A DNA stretch of 64,000 nucleotides from Polytrichum commune (lineage: Eukaryota > Streptophyta > Polytrichopsida > Polytrichales > Polytrichaceae), in contig OX485807.1 in NCBI GenBank assembly GCA_950295325.1, positions 11,993,001-12,057,000 on the forward strand, given 5' to 3'. Of this stretch, positions 31,840 through 45,700 are shown one piece after another. The notes beneath the pieces are model-generated. The model searched no databases and was not told the DNA's origin. It was given only the letters and a program-made list of their open reading frames with translations. Numbering within the stretch: position 1 is the stretch's first letter; each line of letters opens with the position of its first letter. A program made the translations under genes and the position numbers.

Positions 31840-34670
31840 GTTCATGCTCAAGGTTAAGTTGTCCATGTGTGTGCTAGATCTTATTGGTTCATACTTGCAT
31901 CATTTGTGACGCAATTTTTACACTACATCTTATCAACATATGTATACCAAAAGCAATTTTTGTTGTTGTGTTTTTGTGTAATGGAATCTTAAGGAATTCC
32001 TTTATTATTTAAGTTCTACCTTGGGGGTGGACTCTTCAATAGAAACCTAAATGATGTGCGTTGGTCACTACAAAATTCAACCCCCTATATTTGAGAAGTT
32101 TATAGAGAAAAACAAAGGAATATGTACTACCGACATGCTAAAAAATGAACTCGTGTATTTATACTAAGCTTTTCAATTTAATGCGATAATGCCTCCACTA
32201 CATGTATAGACTATACATCGTGAATTAAATAATCCTTTATTACATAAAAAATCCACTTTCACTCTTCAAAGAGAAAGTCATTGAATGTTTTTCATGCACA
32301 AGATGCATCTCAACAGTTGTATCAAACAACAAAGATAAGATCACAACAACTTAGCCACGATGTAAAGAGCAAAACTAAAGGAAGCCCATGAGAGCTCCAA
32401 GAGCCTCTAGTTTGCAAAAACCTAGAACCCAAATGCAAACCCTAATAAGAAGACACATGATAGTCATTAAGGACTATGACCTTATGAAAACAATGAATGA
32501 AAATGTGAAGTGGATGAAACTAACACGTCTATTGTCAATTTCCTCTCTAAACCTTAGGGCTCCCTTTTGTACATCTACTTTCACTTCATAAAATTAAATT
32601 TAATAGTCTTTTTAGATGTACACACTAGAGAAAAAGAATACCTCTCCCTTATGTATACTATGTACACTAATGCCTAAAATATTACCCCTTCTTACACTCA
32701 CGTTAGTTTGTACATGGTCTAAAGAGTCCACCCCCCTGGGTAGTTGTACTTTCAAAGTTTTTGATTTCTTCAGATAAACATATGGTTATGGATACAAGCA
32801 CTCTAAAATTTATAATTAACATGCCATCCCATCAAAAGGCTCGAATTCCAATTTTATGTAATTATAGGATGCTCAAATTGTACGCCACAAAAAAATCCCC
32901 CCTAAAATATGTTGGATATCGCACGTATATGCAACATTTTACATTAGGTATCCCCCCCCCCCCCCCGCGCGTGCAAGTGGGGCTTGTCCAAATCCCATTG
33001 TTTGCACTTATATGAGTGCAGATATTGTGATAGCATAGTGCATCTACCACTATCTTAGATATTGGGATAGAGGTGATGAACTGTAGGACCCTTGGGCCTT
33101 GAGCACTACACTCTAAACTCTATAGTATTACACCTGTGGCAACCAAAGTGCACGTGAAATTACGGATTTTTGTAGTGTTAACATGGATGTGTGATACTAT
33201 AGAATTAGTGTAGCATGTGACACTATGGAATAACACAAAGTGCAACATTTTAATGGTGTGGTGTGGTCCACTCCACTTGGCCTTCCCGGGCGATGTGGAA
33301 TATGCATGCACCAACATTCAACTAGTGGCAGAAGGAAGAAGAAGAAGAAGAAGAAGAAGAAGAAGACACTCCACATATTGGCACATGGCACAATGCCAGG
33401 GTGTGGGTTGACTTCTTTGGTGGTTTGCATTATTGACAAAATTCGTGATATAAGGGAGAGAAATGTGACAATAAGGAGTGAGATTTGACTACGAGCATCC
33501 GTTCCCTAGGGTTTCAGGATATTAGAGAATGAGTGACATTATGGGGGTTGATATTACGGAGTTTAAGGTGTACCATCATATGAAAACTAAGCAATCGTCT
33601 TGCGTCACTAAAAAAGAAATGCAAATCTACTTCAATGCTAGATTTACAGATTTTCTAGGGACTCTTGATAATCTTCCGGTGACACATGCCAATTGCCCAT
33701 GACACACATATGCTTGTCTTGTTGGGTGCGATTGAAGGTGCCGTGAAGTGACGATTGTGAGCATTGAAGGCTTGAGCAATCTCGTCACCACTTTCTACCT
33801 GCAATGCCAAATTCCAATCCCACCCAAACACATACACACAGTCACACAAGGTGGATTCGATCTGCATGTGGCTGATTCGCAATTGATGTTCCATCCACTT
33901 TCCAACTACGAAGCTGGTTGAATTCTTGAGCTGGAATGAAGTTGACAGGGTTTTCGATCCATGCGTGATATGTGGAACTACCCTGCAACAATAACCTCCA
34001 GAAAGATGAAGCTGCAGCTCTCCAATGAAGGAGATGTTGTACTACATTTCACGATTATTAATTTTCAATTGCATCACAATGAGCAAATGTTGCATGATTT
34101 TCTTTAGATCGCCACATTACTGGAGCTTGATGTTCGTGTCGGCTTGAACATTTCCAGAACTTTGAGTATTTGGACATATCGTGTAAATAGCAATCGTGTG
34201 TCACTGCAGCTTGAGTATCAACCACCACTAACAAATAAAACTAAAACATAGCAAAGGCACACATACACAACACACCTCCACAGAGAAGGAAGAGAGTCAA
34301 ACCCTAGCAAGAGTTCTAATTCTCTCTTCGAATGCACACAATGAGTCAAGTTAACTATCTCTCACTCCATCACGAGAGAATCCAAGAGTGTGAGTAAGGG
34401 GAAAAGAACTCAAGATTTATTGCAAAAAACATGCAATCTTCACCTCATATAAGTTTTCTCCACACACTCACTTACAAAACTTGACTTGGCAAAAATGCCA
34501 AGCCAAAGAGGAGGCTCCTCACTTAGGAGCATCTCTCCAAATCCTAAGATTCATCCATCTAAATCTAAATGAATGAAACCCCACGGATAAGGTGTGGCCG
34601 CCGACGCCGCATACCGTGACAGACATGCAAAATTATGTCTCCTCATGATACTATGAGAAATGCGCGGTCT
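31840..34670. other. No gene seen; simple repeats
   Basis: Contains a C-rich run followed by CGCGCGTG near 32951-32973 and a (GAA)n microsatellite at 33335-33366. The frames over these are artefacts. An isolated tract GTGGCCGCCGACGCCGCA lies near 34597. Confidence 0.45.
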
Positions 34671-34679
34671 TATCTAAAA

Positions 34680-34945
34680 CACTAGATGGTCATAACATCT
34701 ATGAATTTCAATACATATTCTATCATTTACGTAGATCATTAAACCATCTAGTCGAGGAGGATGTACTGGTAAGTCTCATCCACGAAATTATCTAAGTTGG
34801 AGTACTTAAAGTTTGATAGTATTTAGGCTGATGGCACGATCATACTACTTGTTTAGCCACTAGATGGTTACAAAATCTATGATTTTTGATCTTGAATCTA
34901 CTTGCTTCGTAGATCATAAGATCATCTAGTGGACGGGAATGAGTG
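34680..34945. mobile_element. Pair of small hairpin repeats (CACTAGATGGT)
   Basis: Two units, 34680-34757 and 34858-34943, each start CACTAGATGGT(C/T)A and end (A)CCATCTAGT or (G)ATCATCTAGTG, so each folds back on itself; the middle parts share ATCTATGA(A/T)TTT and GTAGATCAT. They look like a tandem pair of very small MITEs. Confidence 0.6.
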
Positions 34946-34969
34946 ATAAGATGTCACAATGAAGATCAC

Positions 34970-36870
34970 ATCATCAACACCACCATTCACCAATGATACT
35001 ATTAAGGCATCCTAGCATGATCTCTTTAATGTTGAAGGCATGTGCCATTTATTTGAATACTAACCATAAACTACTGACCATTCATTTTGTTCATTGATGT
35101 TAGTACCGTGACCCTTGGGACATTTTGTTGATATTCCTTTCACTAGGATAAGTGCAACTATGTTGACCCAAACATAAATAGTTAATTTAACAAGGGGTTT
35201 GTTAAATTAACCACCTATTGGTTAAAACAACCAGAGTCACTATATAAGTTGTTGACTAGGCTTTGATTTGTCAACCAAGTTGGCAAAGTCTATTTCCGTA
35301 GGTTGATAGCAGGTTGGGTAGATTTTGCCCAATAATTTATTTCTTTTGCAATAAAGGGCTTAGGTAGTCCGTAAAAACATTTTTGAAACATTAGGCAAAT
35401 ATATGCATGTATATTTATTCATTTAGGCACACAACATATCCTACGGCCCTCACACGATAACACCTCACCTTAGATTTGCTTACATACACATTTCTCTAGC
35501 ATACTTTGCATGCTATTAAGGTGTTTATTGACTTGAATTTGAGAGGTTCAATTTCTAAAGCATGAATGTGAAGTTGACTCCCTGGGAATGGACATGACAT
35601 GTTGTGTTGTCAGTTGTGAGCTATTGACTTTGGATTGAGTTGTTCTAGCGTACCAAATTTCCTAAAATCTAGGCATTTTTTTTTGTTTATTTTCTCTTTC
35701 ATTTAGGCCATCTAGCCCAATACTTTCCAAAAAAAAAATCAAGCTTAATTATTTTGAATTATTTTCCGCCCAATGTGCTATCAACCTATGGTAATTCAAA
35801 CACACGGCTAGTACCTTGTTTCTCTTCATGTGTGCGATGAAAAATCAAAATTTTGATAGGTCATGTTACTGCGCAATGCGTCTATGTGGTCATTTTAACA
35901 AACTATGTGGTCAATATACCAACTCCCTATAGAAAACATTGTTCATTTAGTCTATACCTTAAAGCATACACGTACTCAAAAACTAAACCACACTATGTAC
36001 TAGAGTCATGTAATTAGAGGCTTCAAAGTTAAGTCAATGGTACAATGTAGTGGTGGTTTTACGTACATGTTGGTCATATTTTGTGATTGTGACTTATAGT
36101 GATGATTACAACATCAACAATACCTTTGACCAATGAAAATAAGCACATTAGCATAGTTTCTTGATGTTGAAGGCATGTGCCATTTATTTGAACACTAACT
36201 ATAATTTACCAGCCATTCATATTGCTCATTTATGTGAGTACCTTATTCACTTGGGACATTTTTTTGACCCAAACATTTTGTGCAATATGAAAAACATTGT
36301 TCATTTAGTAAGTACTTAAAAGCACACGCATACATGAGAATCAACACTTTACCCAAAACCAACACTGTGCACAAAGTCATACAACTAGAGGCTTCAAATT
36401 TAAGTCAATGGTACAATGCAGTGATGGTTTTAGGTTGTATGTTGGTGAATTTTTGTGATTGTCAATTATAGTGATGATCACAACATCAACACCACCATTG
36501 ACCAAAAAAAGGACATGATTAGCACAATTTCTTGATGTTGAAGGCACGTGCCATTTATTTCAGCCTCACCGTAAATTACCAATCATTCATATTACTCACT
36601 TATCTTAGTACCTCATCACTTGTGACATGTTTTGATATTGTTTTCACTAGAATATGTGCAACTTTGTTGACCCAAACATAAGTAGTCAATCTAAAAGAAA
36701 AAAACGTCGTTCATTGTATACCTTAAAGCAGACACATATTGAAAACAAACACTCAACCCAAAACCAACACTATGTACCATAGTCATACATTTAGAGGCTT
36801 AAAATTTAAGTCAATGCTACAACGTAGTAGTGGTTTTAGGTTATATAGTGGTTATATATTGGGTATGCCT
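34970..36870. repeat. About 371-bp repeat, tandem in its right half
   Basis: GTTGAAGGCATGTGCCATTT recurs near 35031, 36165 and 36537, and GAGGCTTCAAA(T/G)TTAAGTCA near 36017, 36388 and 36793: intervals of 371-372 and 405 bp. The gap 35031-36165 is close to three unit lengths but holds unrelated sequence, suggesting replacement or heavy decay. Confidence 0.75.
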
Positions 36871-36879
36871 ACCTTTTAT

Positions 36880-37775
36880 TTTGCCAACCGTATGATGCCA
36901 AGCAAGTGTTGGGCATGCTAGTATTTGTTCACAAGCATGTGAGAATCTCATGCACATCTCAACTGACTGTGAGTGATTGTGAATCATCGTCCTTGTGAGG
37001 GCTGAGAGTGTAATTCATGCAAATCTATTGCATTTTACATAATTAAGTTAAGCCCATAGGGAAGCCATTTTCTTATGTCCCTCTTATAAGCATGTTATGT
37101 AGTAATGTAGCCGGCATCACGGTGACACATCTACTTGCCCCTCATGCCATGGCGCGGGTGTTTTTAGCCTCAATGGGTTTTAAACCATTTTTGGGAAACA
37201 CCTTAGATGAGGTGCCTTATCATATTAGGGCGTCAACTCTCTACTTATTAGAATACATGGCGCAACCATTTTCTATTTTATTTTTTAAAATTTTCTTCTT
37301 CTTCAACCAAGCCCATGGTATTCTAGGCTAGATACCATTGGATTCGCGCTGTAAATCCAACCAAAATGCAAAGACACAAGATTTGCTTTACAAACAACAC
37401 ACTTCGTGCACTCACTCCTCGTGAGATTCAGCCGCACTTTCGGCCAAAACGAAGAAGGCACCATCAAGTGCCGAAGCACGAGCATGCTTCAATCGCGTAG
37501 CGAGATGAAAGCAAAACCGGGATGGAAAGAACATGGATTTTAGAATTCATTTTTGATTCATTTTTTTGCATTCTCCTGGGTAATCAACATGTTTGTTATG
37601 CGGGCTTCAATTAAGAAAGGATTGACCCAAATAATAACTCACATATGCAAAGATTCTCTCACCTTGGCATATATGTCAAATATCACCATTTGATTGGTAT
37701 TACAAATTTGCTACCCATGGGTAGGTTCTTTGATACCTTTATTAATGTTGATTATTGATACCACCCATGCAATCA
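36880..37775. other. No gene seen
   Basis: Short frames only, none recognisable. Confidence 0.4.
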
Positions 37776-37779
37776 CCTA

Positions 37780-38463
37780 TAAGGTAGATGAGGCTAATAT
37801 GGTTAGCTTCCTTAATAAGACACCTATTATTGGCTCTTAATTAGTGGTACAATCATTATAATCTAATGGGTGAGTAATACATGGTGATTTAGCCGCCGTC
37901 TTGATGATATTTGGGTTAGTCACCTTTGCAAAAGTTAAACTACACACACCATCCTCCATAATTAGGAGTGCTTGTCCACTGAGTTATGACACGCTTGTTT
38001 TTGTGTGCGAGGTGGGCAATTTAGGAGGCGGCAACTTGGGCGAATTAAGAGGCAACATGTGAATGTGAGGTGCATACCAACTTGTATTATGGGTGTACTA
38101 TACTGAAAGGCCAATTCGGCAACATTTTATCTTACATGTGATCACTTTAGAGACATGACACAACCAATACTGGCATCAAACTTGGTTTTTATTGGTCAAA
38201 TGACTCATGTAGAATTTGTTATTGATGTCGTCCACTTACACAACATTGAAGAATAAAATATCTCCCCCCCCCCTATAACACCATATCAGGAAGCGGAGGA
38301 TTTTTTGATTCCGAAACCTCGATCAACACCTTCCTCACCTGTGATTTGAGACTCTTTAATCTTCATTCGCAGTTACTAACACACTCAAGCTTCTAATGCT
38401 CGAATCCATCGACTGGATGGCTCCACATAACTGGGGGTGTCTACATTAGCCTCATCTACCTTA
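37780..38463. mobile_element. TIR element related to the AAGGTAGATG MITE family
   Basis: Begins TAAGGTAGATGAGGCTAATA and ends ACATTAGCCTCATCTACCTTA (shown in two parts: ACATTAGCCTCATCTACCT, then TA), about 684 bp, with an inverted repeat of about 20 bp whose first ten bases are those of the MITE at 6299-6693. No coding capacity. Confidence 0.65.
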
Positions 38464-38644
38464 CACATTGGTCCAACATTGGTACAAACATCGTCAAGAG
38501 TTCAAAGCTATTATTTTATGCAAATCATATCTTGATAGCATTCATGCCTCTATATATCAACATCCAAACAAATTGAGTGCATACATAGCAAACCTCATGA
38601 CAGCTCGGGGGGGGGGGGGTAGTCATTGGTTGGAGTAGCAATAT

Positions 38645-38906
38645 ACGTGCGAACAAATGATAGGGTATTTTAAAAACATGGGGGCTAAAAATTATAAATG
38701 GACTTAAGAGTAATATAGGGTATCAAAAATGGCACTGAACATCTTTAAAGTACTATAGGGTATGGAATAATAAGTAATTTGGAATTATAAGTAATGCAAG
38801 CCATTTTTCTATTAACCCAAAGTAGAAATTTACATAATGATAGCATGTGAAAAAAAGAAGAGACTTGAAAGTAATACCCCCTATAAAATAGTGGTTGTTC
38901 GCACCT
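38645..38906. mobile_element. Small TIR MITE (GTGCGAACAA)
   Basis: Left end GTGCGAACAAATGATAGGGT, right end CCTATAAAATAGTGGTTGTT then CGCAC: terminal repeats pair over GTGCGAACAA and the ATAGGG(G)TATT block. Homopolymer G (38607-38619) and C runs flank it on both sides. Confidence 0.6.
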
Positions 38907-39539
38907 ATATCCTTAACTTTTTAACACACGTCCCCCCCCGAGCATGACAATTGACTACTTTATCTCGAGTGAGCCTATGATCTAATGATTGACAAATGTT
39001 TTGGTCATCGTACAATAACAGGACTCCAGATGATTGTACTGCGTCATCATGAGGACATTACTACTGCTGATGAATTTTGGAAAAAGAAAAAGAAAAACAT
39101 ACATATTGGAGACCAGTTTACATCAGAAAATATATGTGTGCGGCTTCACCAAAATCTGATTGAAAGCATCTCAGTATACGGTACCATGTTGCAAGCAGCA
39201 GTTTGTGGGGTTTGGTGTCTGAGAAGGTAGGTTCGAATGGTAGATGCAGTAAGGTCATAATAACATACAATCCATCAGTTGTATGATTATTGAACAATAT
39301 AATAGTGTTCAGTTGGTTTCTTTTGGTTATATCTACCTTATCTTTTTTTGCAGAGGATGCATGTGAACCTAGAAAGGGACAATATTTTTAGGTGTCTGTG
39401 GTGAGGGCACCTAATTCATTCTGGAATCATCGTGTCAACCTTCATATCTCTCTCACACACACATCTGTGTGTCTCTCTATATAAAGATAAAGAATATGAG
39501 ACATCTCAAGTGCACTAAGCACTTACGATGTTCTTCATC

Positions 39540-41280
39540 ACCAAACGTGTTCTAATGTCTACACTGCGAGCATATGAGTCCTAGGAAATTGTCCTACGTC
39601 GGTGAAAGAAGAATGCAAACTTACAATTGTTGTAGATATGTAGGTTTTTCCAATGACGCAAGACAAGTTTCTAGTGATGCGTTTTATTTGCCTAAGTCGA
39701 ATGTGTTTGTGGTGTTACTACTGGACCTGGGTTGGCAACTGTTTGTAGCGTGTCTGCATGAGTCAATACCTTTACGACAAAGACAATATTTAAGAATCTA
39801 GAGTTGTTTTGTGGTGTGGCAGGAACGTTGGTCGCGAAATACACATTCACATTGCAAATGGCCGGCTGGTTGCGTGTGAGGGTAAGTTAGTTGGTATAAA
39901 CGAGTGTTGGGCTTGTAGGTATGACATGAATGCATGGTACCAATACACAATGTCAATATTGCCATCAAATAACCTACCCAACCAATATCAAAATTGACAT
40001 ATTACTTGTCAAAATATTGAGATCACAAGACAAGAGAATCCTTCTCTACCTGAGTTCAAGTTTGGGTCCATACCATCCCAAAACAATATTGATACTAGGG
40101 TAATTTTATCTAGATGTGAAAATTCTTGAATGATATGTAGACTCAAATGATATTGAAAACAAAAATATCCTCACATACCCAAAAACTTGTAAAATCCTCA
40201 TTATGCATACCCAGTTCATGGTATCAAACAAATTGTGATACCAACCCAACACCAGTACATACAAAACAAGTTTTGTTTTTTGTTTTTTGTTTTTTTTCAT
40301 TTTTTCTTCTTTCCCCCCAAAAGTGAACGAGGAGCATTCTGCAGGTCAGCAAACAGCCATCAACTTACTGCACACCAACTTACAATCAACAAACAACCAA
40401 TGCATCATGTTATGTATTACACCTCTGAAATTGTCAGGGCTGTAATTAATAAGCAATTCCGTTTGATGATTTGACCAAGTATCTTCAAGGTTCCCGCTGG
40501 CCTGGGCCAGGCCAGCTTCAAGAGAGTTACGCATATGTACTTACTGCACGCGGCAGTCATAACTTCTGAGGAACACACATAGTACTGATCAGGTGGCCAG
40601 CAATTTCAGGAAAAGCTTGCATGTACAGCAACAGCTTATTTACTCCACTGAAGTTACTTACAATTGTAAGGTGATGGCCAATATGAAGTCATGGCAGAGG
40701 ACAGAGATCAATTGCGGCCAAAGTAAGGTAGCTAGGCTGTGTGGTGACATCAAGAGTTAAAACTGCCATCAACCTACACACTTGGAAGCCGACTCATGTC
40801 AGATTCATCTTCCTAGCTAGCTTGCTACCTGCAGTACCAACAGTTAAAGTGATCAGTCTGCACACAACAGTTGAAGGAAGTACTTCTTCTGTGTCGTCCC
40901 TACACGCATATGAGTCCCATGCCACTCAAAACTTGTCCCATGCAGTGTTCGGAAAGACTTTTGGGCACAATCGGTCAAAATCTTAGTGTTTCCAAGTCCA
41001 ACCGGTTCCATGTATGTTAGACATCTTTCAATGTCTCTTTATTAATTTGAAGTATATTCCATAAATTCCTGTAAAGTGATCGATAATTCTCCTGCAGTCT
41101 TGAACTTCAACCGGTTATTTCTCCAACTCAGCCGTTCATCTGTAACTAGCGGTTCGTTCTCCCCGTTTATTGGTCCGATGTCACTGGAAAATCTATAGAT
41201 TGTTATATTAGTGGTGGATTTATATTGTTTAGGCATTGTTCTTTCATCGATGTAGGAGGGTTGCCTAGGACTCATATGTT
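39540..41280. repeat. Dispersed repeat with inverted ends
   Basis: CATATGAGTCCTAGG near 39573 recurs inverted as CCTAGGACTCATATG near 41263, and the adjoining 100 bp match inverted. The stretch 40968-41160 (TCCAAGTCCAACCGGTT, TATTCCATAAATTCCT, TGAACTTCAACCGGTTATTT) recurs at 49170-49385 and 49955-50315. Could be LTR-derived; no coding part is recognised. Confidence 0.55.
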
Positions 41281-41289
41281 GGTAGTGAG

Positions 41290-42770
41290 TTCATCCACAT
41301 GGTCGACACTCAACATATATCATCCCAATTTCCAAATCTCGGGTTGTAGTAGTTGCTCTTCGTGATTAGCGACTATAACATTAGCATGTTGCAATTGGAA
41401 CATGTGGAGCTAACTTAGGTAAGGCAGTGATGTTGAATAGTTTGGTCTTACTAGGTTTCATGAAACAAATCCTTGGAGATTTATGGCATGCCTGCACTAG
41501 GACCAACGACCGGCCCATCACAACAATAGGAGAGTTTCCATCTTGACGGGAGTTGTTTCTTGTATGTAGTGAAGTGTATGGATGAAACAATAGTATGTTA
41601 CCTCTAGTTAGGTTACTACGAGTAGGACGAGAAACCCTTACTGATAGCAGCTGTAAATTTTGGAAAGAGATGAACTTTCCCTATCAAGAGGGACTCCTAC
41701 TGTTGCCAAGGAGCAACGATTGGCCCTAGCATAGGCATGGAATTACCTTCTTATGAACGAGTCCCTTTGGAGTGAGTTTGTGTAGTACATGAAAGTTAAC
41801 CTCAACCCAACCAAGTTGCCCAGCTAAGTGCTCACAAACGAAGGAACTTGTTGCCACTCTTTTTCTAAGCCCAAAACTACTACATACTCGGTGCTACTAA
41901 GGATCAATTTCCATGGAATCTACATTCCCACTAGAATCTGGTAACCCTACATGTCTGCTAACCCTAACGTAGGTCTCCATCCCTCCTTCAGCAGCTGAAA
42001 GATGAAACCCTGTCTGTAACTACTTAATTTGTCCTTTGATTCTTGTGTCTGCAGAATATTATGCTGGACTTTGCATTCTTTTTTGCAGCGTCCTTGCCAC
42101 CTTTTTCCATCTAGCTGCTAAGTTAGCGCCGTCTTCAGAAGTAGAGTGTAGGTAGAGTTGATGCATATTGCATGTCACAGATTACGAGGTAGCGTCCATG
42201 TCGTGTACATCCATTTTTACAAGCTCAAGAGGGTCTCTTGAAAACAGACATGAAATTGCCCTTTATTTTATTTATTTATTGAAGCAGACAAGGTCGCAGG
42301 GTGGATGTACCTAAGTTGCTTGAAGGTTGTGACATGGATTTTGATTTCTGACACAGAAACAAGCTGCAGCCAGTTCTGAAATCTGGATTGACTTAGTACA
42401 CTCTTAACATGTTTCAGGATAATTTTGCACAATAAGTTGCCCATGATCAAATCAGCACCACTCTTGCTGCTTCATGTAGAAATATTAGGTGCAACTGATC
42501 AACCCTGTTGAAATGGAATTTCTAAGGAGGTTTCGATGGTTTTGAGGATTGGGATTTTCCTGGATTACATTACCAGAATTTCCACAATGTTTGCACGCAG
42601 AGCAGGGATTTGCTAGCTTGAATGAGTAGTACAGAAGCTCCTTCACAAATCTAGAGTTCACTGAGCAAAACTGAAGCGATGAACCAGACACGCTGCAATT
42701 AACCCTGCCCACTAGTGCAAAATTTTCTGCAAGAAGGTGGCAGATCAATATTCCGTCATCGGGAAATGCG
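41290..42770. other. Upstream region of the ABCG gene, no ORF
   Basis: No gene or shared repeat seen. It should hold the promoter and leader of the transporter gene at 42771; a T/A-rich TTTATTTTATTTATTTATTG lies at about 42261-42280, too far and too common a motif to call a TATA box. Confidence 0.4.
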
Positions 42771-45700
42771 ATGTCTCACCTGCCCCCCAATAATCTCGTC
42801 AGCTCTGGGGTTGCATTTCCAATGACTCCAGAAAAACCTCCTATTTACGACCTCTCTGTCCACAACTTGACCTACAAGGTAAGATTGCATGCATGCCGGG
42901 CTAATTTTTTCACAAACCCTCCAGACTTGGCTGTACATCTGTTCCCCTGAGCTCTTGAGAAGAATCACATGAAACATTGATTATTTCTCTGTGTATGATT
43001 GCTTTAAACTCATCATGTGATCCGATCATACTTTGTTGCCATCTTACTTAATCCTTAAATTGCAGGTGGTTACAAGAGTGAAGAAAGAGACAGTGGAGAA
43101 GACGCTTTTGAACAATGTATCGGTTGACGTCCATCAGAGTGAGCTGCTGGCAATTGCAGGACCTTCTGGCTCATCGAAGACGACGTTTCTGGATGCTTTG
43201 GCAGGCAGGATCAATCCGAGGAGCCTCAAAGGTCAGATTCTCGTCAACGGCAAACCCATGGATTCGGCCTTCAAGCGTGTCTCCGGATATGTGATGCAGG
43301 TATGAACTTATTATAAGGAACTCCTGTCCCTTTTACATCAGCTGTTTCTAAGTCACTTTCAATGGTTCCAATGTAGGTATTTGATGTAGTATTGCTGCAA
43401 CACGAAGAGGAGCAACACGCTTGGAAAGAGGGCGTTGAGAGGAGGAATCCATTGATGCCATTTGTGTCTGAGTTAGAAAAGATTTTGACTTTCGAATATC
43501 TGTGTTTTTACAAGCAGTAAGTTTTCTAAAGCAGCAGGGCTCAGCATCCCGGCCTACATCCTATGTATTTCTTTCCACAGTTTCTAAATTTTCTTTAGAG
43601 ATTTCTTAGAGTTTATAGCCTTAAAAAATGCTTATAGTTCCTGTAGAGGATACTTCAGTATTGTCGGGAGGTTTTGATGTGTTACACAGTGCCTTTCACC
43701 CTCTTAAGATTCCATGTTGTTGACATCTCAGTTTCTGTGGCGCAGGATGATGCTCTACTACCAAATTTGACCACAAAAGAGACTCTCATGTTCAGTGCGC
43801 GGCTCAGGCTTCCTGGTAGCATGAAGATTGAAGAGAAGCGGTTGCGCGTAGACTCCCTGATCGGAATTCTGGGTCTTCAAGCATGTGCCGATACACGTGT
43901 TGGCAATGAAAAGGTGCTGTAATCTGAAGTTCCTTTTTTTTTTTTTTAATTTTTTTTTTTTAATACCTGTTCTCTATTCCTGTGTGCATCATCAACATTG
44001 TTCACCTTGCACCAAACAATGTGTAAGGATCTCCCTGTACACAACAATTTATGAAGCCTAATGTCACATGAACTGAAAATAAGAATCAACTCAGTCAGTG
44101 AATGCTTTATGAACGCTTCTGGAAATTCGGAGTGATGGCTGATCATGAATTGTACAGTTTAGGTTGCAAAACTAACATTTAGCAATCAAATTGTGAAGAG
44201 TGGGGGTTAGATGGATCAACCAAAACGCAAAATTATGAAACCAATAATAATTATCTCCGGCTATTACAGAATGCTTTCAAATTTTAAGGAACAGAGATGA
44301 TGTTGAGGCACAAAGTTCATACCAGGTTTAGTGAACGGTTCCAAATCCTAAGGAGCAGAGTTGAAGTTTCTGCCTAGAGTTTATACCTGATTTGCCTCCA
44401 GCTCAGTGAATGGTGTCAAATTCTAAGGAACAGAGTTGATGTTGGTACCCAAAGCTCAGATCTCATTTTGCCTCCAGCATAGTGAATGGTATCATATTCT
44501 AAGGAACAGAATCGATGTTGATGCACAAAATTTATACCTTGTTTGCCTCCAGCTCAGTGAATGCTTTCAAATTCTAAGGAACAGTTTTGATGTTGATGCA
44601 CAAAGTTTATTTTCCTGATTTGCCTCCAGCTTAGTGAATGGTTCCAAATTCTAAGGGACAGAGCTAGATTGTTGATGCCCAAAGCTCAGATCTCATTTGC
44701 CTCCAGCATAGTGGATGGTTTCAAATTTCAAGGAACAGAATCGATGTTGATGCACAAAAGTTCAGACCTGATTTGCCTCCAGCTTGGTGAATGCTTTCAA
44801 ATTCTATGGAACAGAATTGATGTTGTTGAACAAAGTTTATTTACCTGATTTGCCTCCAGCTTAGTGAACGGTTCCAAATTCTAAGGAACAGAGTAGATTG
44901 TTGATGCCCAAAGTTCAGACCTCATTCGCCTCCAGCACAGTAGAATGGTTTCAAATTTTGATGTTGATGCACCAAAGTTGAGACCTGGTTTTGCGTCCAT
45001 GAGCTTAGTGGGATGAAGTTGTTGGGTGGTGGTTTGGCAGGTGCGAGGGGTGTCAGGTGGAGAAAAACGGCGGGTGTCGATAGGAGTGGATTTGATCCAC
45101 GACCCAGCAGTGTTGTTCCTGGATGAGCCCACATCTGGCCTGGACAGCACCTCCGCACTGCACGTCCTCCAGATTCTGTCTCAAATGGCGCTCACCCGCC
45201 ACCGCACTGTTGTGCTCACAATTCACCAGCCCAGCTACCGCCTTCTTGCGTCCATCACCAAATTCTTGGTGCTGGCTAGAGGCAATGTGGTTTACCACGG
45301 TGACGTCTCTGGGATGGTGGGCCACTTCAGTTGCGTCCAACAGAGCATGCCTCCACATGTCAGAGACAACACCCTCAACCCTAAACCTACCTTTCATTTT
45401 GTGCACAGACACCACAACATTGATTCATCACAGACCTCTCAACCTATATCATCTCATCAACACTGATTTCACATTCATTCAATCACGTCAAGCTACATTC
45501 TGGATTCAATGCCTACCAAACATACTTAAGGTTACAATTATCTATGTCTATATATGTATGGGACTTGCTAAATCGACCACAGAGACGCATCACACAGTCA
45601 CATGACTTCTCATTGATTCTTCATCGCACACATGAAGAGGAGCAAGGTATCACCTTTGTGTTAGAATTAATAAACTTGGATGACAAGTCATAGCCCAGTC

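Noticed and set aside
33197-33488. Frames with poly-Lys, poly-Arg or poly-Phe
   Set aside because: Translation of a (GAA)n microsatellite.
41042-41275. 77-codon frame (MSPRQPSYIDERTMPK...) and its twin at 39574-39801
   Set aside because: Both start in the inverted ends (CATATGAGTCCTAGG) of one dispersed repeat and diverge afterwards; likely LTR or other non-coding repeat.
45053-45605. 120-codon minus and 160-codon plus frames around ABCG exon 4
   Set aside because: Out-of-frame and antisense shadows of the nucleotide-binding domain exon; the real frame carries VSGGE and VLFLDE.
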